From NCBI GenBank assembly GCA_002304835.1, contig DBPK01000003.1:12022-39310 (forward strand): a stretch of 27,289 nucleotides of DNA. The letters are read 5' to 3'. Made by a program: the position numbers and the translations under genes. Positions 23,024-27,289 of this stretch are shown in pieces. This DNA comes from Firmicutes bacterium UBA1422. Its GTDB lineage: Bacteria; Bacillota; Clostridia; Peptostreptococcales; Anaerovoracaceae. Every line of letters starts with the position of its first letter. The stretch's first letter is position 1. Below the pieces are notes generated by a model, which was not told where the DNA came from, did no database searches, and saw only the letters and a list, made by a program, of their open reading frames with translations.

Positions 23024-24991
23024 ATGAAATCACCGGCCATAAGAAGCAGAAAAAGGATCATATTTGCATTTGGGCTGTTCTGTGCTCTTCTTCTTGCTGT
23101 GTGTATAAAAGTCGGATACATACAGATAGTACAGGGAGAAGAACTGACAAAAAAAGCAATAGCCCAGCAGACCAATGATGAGGCCATAGAAGCAAAAAGA
23201 GGGGAAATAAGAGACAGAAACGGCAAGGAACTGGCAGTCAGTACCATCTGTTATTCTCTTTGGGCAAGACCGGCGGCAATGGAGGATAAAGATTCCGCAG
23301 CCGTGGCTCTGGCAGAGATAACGGATATGGATGCGGAAGAAATAAAAGAAATGGTCAACCAGGACAAAAGTTTGGTAAAAATCGCCAAATATCTTGACTC
23401 GGGGGCTGCAGAAGAAATAAGAAAAGCAGATATGCCCGGGGTGTCCATAACAGAAGAAAGCAAAAGATCGTATCCACTGGGAGAATTCGCATCCCATCTG
23501 CTGGGAAGCGTGACCGATGACAACAACGGGCTGACGGGCCTTGAGCAGAAATACAACGGCTATCTTAAGGGAGTGTCAGGAAGATGGCTGAAAAATACAG
23601 ATGCTTCCGGGAATCCTCTTGCCTATGGCGCAGATAAGTATTATGAGGCTGAAAACGGGGCCACTCTTCTTTTGACCATAGATGAGGTACTGCAGCATTA
23701 CACAGAAAAAGCCATCGCTTCTGTGGCAAAAACTACCAAGGCGGACAGAGTGAGTTGCCTCATCATGGATCCTAAAACCGGGGAGATACTGGCAGCGGCC
23801 TCTACTCCGGGGTTTGATCCCAATTATCCCAGAATACCCACAGATGAAGTTGAAGCCAAAAAGCTCGGATCCATGAATGAAAAAAAGCAAATGGAATATC
23901 TGAATGAAATGTGGAGAGATCCGCTTTTTAACGATACATATGAACCGGGTTCCACGGCAAAACTGGTCACCACATCTATAGCACTGGAGGAAGGACTGAC
24001 TGACACTTCAGAGGGATTCGTCTGCACCGGTTCCATAGAGCTTTACGGAGAAACACTTAAGTGCTGGCGTTCCGAAAATCCCCACGGCCATCAGACACTT
24101 ACAGAGGCGGTGGGAAACTCATGCAATCCTGTCTTTGTGACATTATCCACCAGGATAGGCCTGGAAAAATACTATAAATATCTGGAACTTTTCGGGCTTA
24201 CTCAGAAAACAGGGGTCGATTTTCCGGGGGAAGCCAATTCCATACTTCAGAACAAAGAAACAGCAGGTCCCATAGGACTGGCCACCATGGCATACGGACA
24301 GGGCATAGCCATGACACCGGTGCAGCTTTTGACAGCGGCCTGTGCCCTTGGCAATGATGGAAAACTAATGAAGCCGAGACTGGTGAAAGAGATAAGATCC
24401 GATAAAGGCGAAACAATAAAAAAGTTCCAGAGCGAAGTCGTAAGACAGGTAGTCTCCAATGAAACTGCCGATGAGATGTGTCTGATAATGGAATCTGTAG
24501 TTGAAGAAGGAGGGGCCGGGACAGCCAAGATAGAGGGCTATCGGGTAGGTGGAAAAACAGGTACAGCCAATAAGGTCATAAACGGCAAATACAGTGAGAC
24601 GGTGTGCTCTTCATTTATAGGCATGGCACCTATGGATGACCCCAAGATTGCTGTGCTTTTCATAGTGGATAATCCCAAAGGGCAGATATACGGAAGTGCC
24701 ACGGCAGCTCCCGGAGCCAGACAGGTGCTTGAAAATGCCCTGAGATATATGAAGGTAGAGCCGGATTATACAGCAGCGGAAAGACAGGCAAACAGCAAAA
24801 AAACAGTTACGGTGCCAAATGTCACCGGAGAAAGCTACAGTGAAGCCATAGGGATACTGGGGGGAGCAGAACTTAAGCATAAGGTATCACCGGATATGGG
24901 TGACGGAGGCGATTTCATTGTAAAGGATCAGTATCCCAAAGCAGGGGACGAAATAGAAAAAACAGACACAGTATATCTGTACAGAAAATAG
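23024..24991 (+). CDS. Class B penicillin-binding protein with one PASTA domain (PbpB/SpoVD type)
   Basis: A membrane-anchored peptidoglycan transpeptidase of 655 residues. It has one N-terminal membrane segment (about 12-34), the PBP dimer domain with RGEIRDRNGKELA (59-71), and a transpeptidase domain with all three motifs: STAK (310-313, acylated Ser310), SCN (366-368) and KTGT (511-514). A single PASTA domain follows at about 590-655 (VTVPNVTGESYSEAIGILGG). The dcw position points to the septal enzyme PbpB/FtsI or to the sporulation enzyme SpoVD; PASTA-bearing forms of both exist, and only one such gene is seen here. The start at 23024 has the weak SD AAAGG. murF follows after 41 bp. Confidence 0.93.
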   Translation: MKSPAIRSRKRIIFAFGLFCALLLAVCIKVGYIQIVQGEELTKKAIAQQTNDEAIEAKRGEIRDRNGKELAVSTICYSLWARPAAMEDKDSAAVALAEITDMDAEEIKEMVNQDKSLVKIAKYLDSGAAEEIRKADMPGVSITEESKRSYPLGEFASHLLGSVTDDNNGLTGLEQKYNGYLKGVSGRWLKNTDASGNPLAYGADKYYEAENGATLLLTIDEVLQHYTEKAIASVAKTTKADRVSCLIMDPKTGEILAAASTPGFDPNYPRIPTDEVEAKKLGSMNEKKQMEYLNEMWRDPLFNDTYEPGSTAKLVTTSIALEEGLTDTSEGFVCTGSIELYGETLKCWRSENPHGHQTLTEAVGNSCNPVFVTLSTRIGLEKYYKYLELFGLTQKTGVDFPGEANSILQNKETAGPIGLATMAYGQGIAMTPVQLLTAACALGNDGKLMKPRLVKEIRSDKGETIKKFQSEVVRQVVSNETADEMCLIMESVVEEGGAGTAKIEGYRVGGKTGTANKVINGKYSETVCSSFIGMAPMDDPKIAVLFIVDNPKGQIYGSATAAPGARQVLENALRYMKVEPDYTAAERQANSKKTVTVPNVTGESYSEAIGILGGAELKHKVSPDMGDGGDFIVKDQYPKAGDEIEKTDTVYLYRK

Positions 24992-25006
24992 CGATTGATG
25001 TATAAT
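24978..25006 (+). promoter_or_regulatory. Candidate internal promoter of murF-mraY
   Basis: TGTACA (24978-24983, 4 of 6 consensus bases) precedes a perfect TATAAT (25001-25006) by 17 bp, just past the PBP stop. The start point would be near 25013, about 20 nt before murF. It would allow murF and mraY to be expressed despite the terminator-like hairpin before the PBP gene. Confidence 0.45.
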
Positions 25007-25032
25007 ATATTGATTATGCCGGAGAAATATTT

Positions 25033-26415
25033 ATGAGAAAATTCACTTTCAGAGAAATTGAAAAGGCTGTTGGCGGAAAACAGATATCAGGATCTCCTGA
25101 TACTGTCGTTCTTGGGGTCTCAAAGGATTCCAGGGAGGCTTACAGCGGTTCACTGTTTTTCCCTCTGAAAGGAGAGAAGTATGATGCTCATAGTTTTTTA
25201 CCTCAGGTGATACAAAGGGGATGCAGGACTTTTCTCATATCCGATGAGGAGATACTGAATGTTCTTAAGGACAAAGAAAATCTTGATATAATAAAAGTAA
25301 AAGACACCACTGTCGCACTGCAGGATCTGGCAGGTTATTATCTGAAACAGATGTCATTGAAAAAAATCGCAGTTACCGGAAGCGTTGGCAAGACATCCAC
25401 AAAGGATATGATACACTGTGTATGCGGCAGCAAGTATAAGACGGGAAAAACAAAGGGCAATCAGAACAATCATATCGGTCTGCCTCTGGGAATACTCAGT
25501 TTCGATGAAGACACAGAAGCGGCGGTCCTGGAGATGGGAATGGACAGACCGGGAGAAATAGATTTTCTGGCAGACCTGGTAAGACCGGACATAGGAGTAA
25601 TAACAAACATAGGCATATCTCATAAAGAAAACCTGGGCAGTCGCGAAGGGATATTTCGTGCCAAAATGGAGCTTGTCAATTATTTCGGAAGAGAAAACGT
25701 GCTTATAATAAACAGCGGAAAGGACTTTCTTCTGAAAAAAAATATAGAAGGGGAATACAGACTTATAAGTGCAGGGATAGAAAAAGATAATGACTTTATT
25801 GTTTCTGACATACGGGACAAAGGAGAAAAAGGGACAGAGTTTTTCATAAAATACAGAGATGAGAAACAACTTTTCAGACTTTCGGTGCCGGGCCGGCATA
25901 ACGCTTATAATGCTGCTTTGGCTGCGGCCTGCGGGATAGAGCTTGGAATAGACCTCAAGGGATCAGCAGAAGCGTTGTTATCCCTTGAAATCACGGAGGG
26001 AAGACTGACCGTAAAAGAAAAAAACGGCATAAAAGTAATAGATGACACATATAATGCAAGTCCGGATTCAATGAAGGCCGGCATAGACACCCTTACTGCT
26101 GTCTCATCAAAAAGGAAAATAGCCATACTGGGAGACATGTTTGAGTTGGGCGATGATGCTGATATCCATCACAGGAAGATAGGAGAATATGCGAAAAATT
26201 CCGGAGTGGATATGGTGGTAGCCGTAGGAGAAATGGCCCGGCATATAGCATCGGGGGCAGCGGAAAAAGGACATTATTATAAGACCAAGGAAGCACTTAA
26301 AAAAGACATAAACGACATAGTAAAAAAAGGAGATGCTGTTCTTGTGAAAGCTTCCAGAGGCATGGAAATGGAAGAAATAGTAAAAATAATTATCGATAAA
26401 CAGGAGAAAAAATGA
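25033..26415 (+). CDS. murF: UDP-N-acetylmuramoyl-tripeptide--D-alanyl-D-alanine ligase
   Basis: MurF adds D-Ala-D-Ala to UDP-MurNAc-tripeptide, completing the cytoplasmic pentapeptide precursor. The 460-residue protein has the N-terminal substrate domain (VSKDSREAYSGSLFFPLKGE, 29-48), the ATP-binding loop GSVGKTST (116-123), NQNNHIGLPLG near 142-152, the Mur ligase central block EMGMDRPGEI and the C-terminal DDTYNASPDSM and GDMFELG motifs that mark MurF rather than MurE. The start at 25033 follows CGGAGAAA (25020-25027). Its stop overlaps the mraY start as ATGA. Confidence 0.96.
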   Translation: MRKFTFREIEKAVGGKQISGSPDTVVLGVSKDSREAYSGSLFFPLKGEKYDAHSFLPQVIQRGCRTFLISDEEILNVLKDKENLDIIKVKDTTVALQDLAGYYLKQMSLKKIAVTGSVGKTSTKDMIHCVCGSKYKTGKTKGNQNNHIGLPLGILSFDEDTEAAVLEMGMDRPGEIDFLADLVRPDIGVITNIGISHKENLGSREGIFRAKMELVNYFGRENVLIINSGKDFLLKKNIEGEYRLISAGIEKDNDFIVSDIRDKGEKGTEFFIKYRDEKQLFRLSVPGRHNAYNAALAAACGIELGIDLKGSAEALLSLEITEGRLTVKEKNGIKVIDDTYNASPDSMKAGIDTLTAVSSKRKIAILGDMFELGDDADIHHRKIGEYAKNSGVDMVVAVGEMARHIASGAAEKGHYYKTKEALKKDINDIVKKGDAVLVKASRGMEMEEIVKIIIDKQEKK

Positions 26416-27289
26416 GTTACGGAATAATTGTTATAGTAGGTCTTTTGGGACTCACCTCGGGTATACTGCTTACATCGCTTTTGATACCTGTTCTTCTGCA
26501 TAAGCAGACAGGGCAGAACATAAGAGCTGAAGGGCCTCTGTCTCATCAGAAAAAAGCCGGGACACCCAGCATGGGAGGTATAGCCATTATAGGGGCAACA
26601 ATCGTATCTGCCGCAATAGGCGGGTTTGTATCTATGGATTCGGCGGTTATAGCAGCGGGATTCCTGCTCTTTGCCCTGATAGGGTTCCTTGATGACAGAC
26701 TGAAAGTTATAAAGCATGAAAACCTTGGATTGAGGGCATGGCAGAAATTCGGGATGCAGTTTTTACTGGCCGTTCTGTTTGCGGTATACATGGCATATTT
26801 TTCGGATAAAGGTACTTCTGTATTCGTTCCTTTTGTTAATGAGTATTACGATTTCGGGATATGGTATATACCTTTCATTATATTTACAATTCTTTCAATG
26901 GTAAATGCAGTTAACCTTACAGACGGTCTTGATGGTCTTGCCGCCGGTGTAACGGCCATAGTGGCATTATGCATGGCAGCTGTGGCTGTTTACATTGGTG
27001 CAGATTCTCCCGGGTGCTTTTTTGCCGCTCTTATGGGAGGCTGCCTTGGATTTCTTTTTTATAACAGATATCCGGCAAAGGTATTCATGGGAGATACAGG
27101 GTCTCTGGCCCTTGGAGGAGGAATAGCAGTTGCCGCCATAGTAATGAAAATGGAACTTCTCCTGCCTGTTGCAGGTTTCGTTTATGTTCTTGAAGCTCTT
27201 TCTGTGGTGCTGCAGGTGACATATTTCAAAGTCACAGGGGGCAAAAGGATATTTCGTATGGCACCCCTTCATCACCATCTTGAAATGGG
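26412..27289 (+). CDS. mraY: Phospho-N-acetylmuramoyl-pentapeptide transferase MraY (partial, cut by window end)
   Basis: MraY transfers phospho-MurNAc-pentapeptide to undecaprenyl phosphate, making lipid I in the membrane. The frame is open to the last base of the window and gives 292 residues; about 30 remain outside. Family motifs are present: LSHQKKAGTPSMGG near residue 43, FLDDRLK with the DD pair (near 95-101), NAVNLTDGLDGLAAG, FMGDTGSLALGG and APLHHHLE with the conserved histidines at the very end. Many hydrophobic segments alternate with short loops, as in the ten-helix family. The ATG at 26412 overlaps the murF stop and has the SD AGGAG (26402-26406). Confidence 0.96.
   Translation, partial: MSYGIIVIVGLLGLTSGILLTSLLIPVLLHKQTGQNIRAEGPLSHQKKAGTPSMGGIAIIGATIVSAAIGGFVSMDSAVIAAGFLLFALIGFLDDRLKVIKHENLGLRAWQKFGMQFLLAVLFAVYMAYFSDKGTSVFVPFVNEYYDFGIWYIPFIIFTILSMVNAVNLTDGLDGLAAGVTAIVALCMAAVAVYIGADSPGCFFAALMGGCLGFLFYNRYPAKVFMGDTGSLALGGGIAVAAIVMKMELLLPVAGFVYVLEALSVVLQVTYFKVTGGKRIFRMAPLHHHLEM

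Overview
The window looks like chromosomal DNA of a low-to-mid GC, Gram-positive anaerobe of the Clostridia. Evidence: strong AGGAGG-type ribosome binding sites, heavy use of AGA/AGG and ATA codons, the gene order tig-clpP-clpX-lon-engB, a dcw cluster with mraZ-rsmH-ftsL-type gene-PBP-murF-mraY, an arginine deiminase pathway and a free-standing pta. I cannot assign a family from the sequence alone. No rRNA, tRNA, CRISPR array, insertion sequence or phage gene is visible. Coding density is very high, and the longest stretch without a gene is about 270 bp (20883-21152).

Region 1 (1-9540) is a carbamoyl-phosphate and arginine region. After the last 43 codons of a probable RNA methyltransferase, a strong promoter drives carA and carB (carbamoyl-phosphate synthase). 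They are followed by a GntR/MocR-type regulator whose aminotransferase-like domain has lost the PLP-binding lysine and other cofactor residues. Then come ornithine carbamoyltransferase, arginine deiminase and carbamate kinase, closed by a clear intrinsic terminator. Synthesis and consumption of carbamoyl phosphate are thus side by side, with a possibly PLP-independent regulator between them. ARG-box-like repeats lie upstream of carA and a perfect palindrome lies upstream of the OTC gene.

Region 2 (9540-18340) starts with an extended -10 promoter. It then runs without an obvious further promoter through a CYTH-domain phosphohydrolase, trigger factor, ClpP, ClpX, Lon, EngB, a DUF1232 membrane protein, hypoxanthine phosphoribosyltransferase and phosphate acetyltransferase. 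A strong hairpin plus T-run follows, lying antisense within the end of deoC. This looks like one long protein-quality-control and housekeeping operon.

Region 3 (18255-20917) is on the minus strand: lgt, ychF and deoC. The lgt promoter sits so close to the family-typical start codon that the mRNA may be leaderless.

Region 4 (21071-27289) is the division and cell-wall cluster: a MraZ-type operator of three GTGG repeats with 10-bp period, then mraZ, rsmH, an FtsL-like gene, a terminator-like hairpin, a class B PBP with one PASTA domain, murF with its own candidate promoter, and mraY cut by the window edge. No murE lies between the PBP and murF.

No wholly new multi-gene system is evident. The most unusual items are the degenerate MocR regulator in a carbamoyl-phosphate gene cluster, the candidate leaderless lgt, and several RNA structures between genes (clpX-lon, ftsL-PBP).
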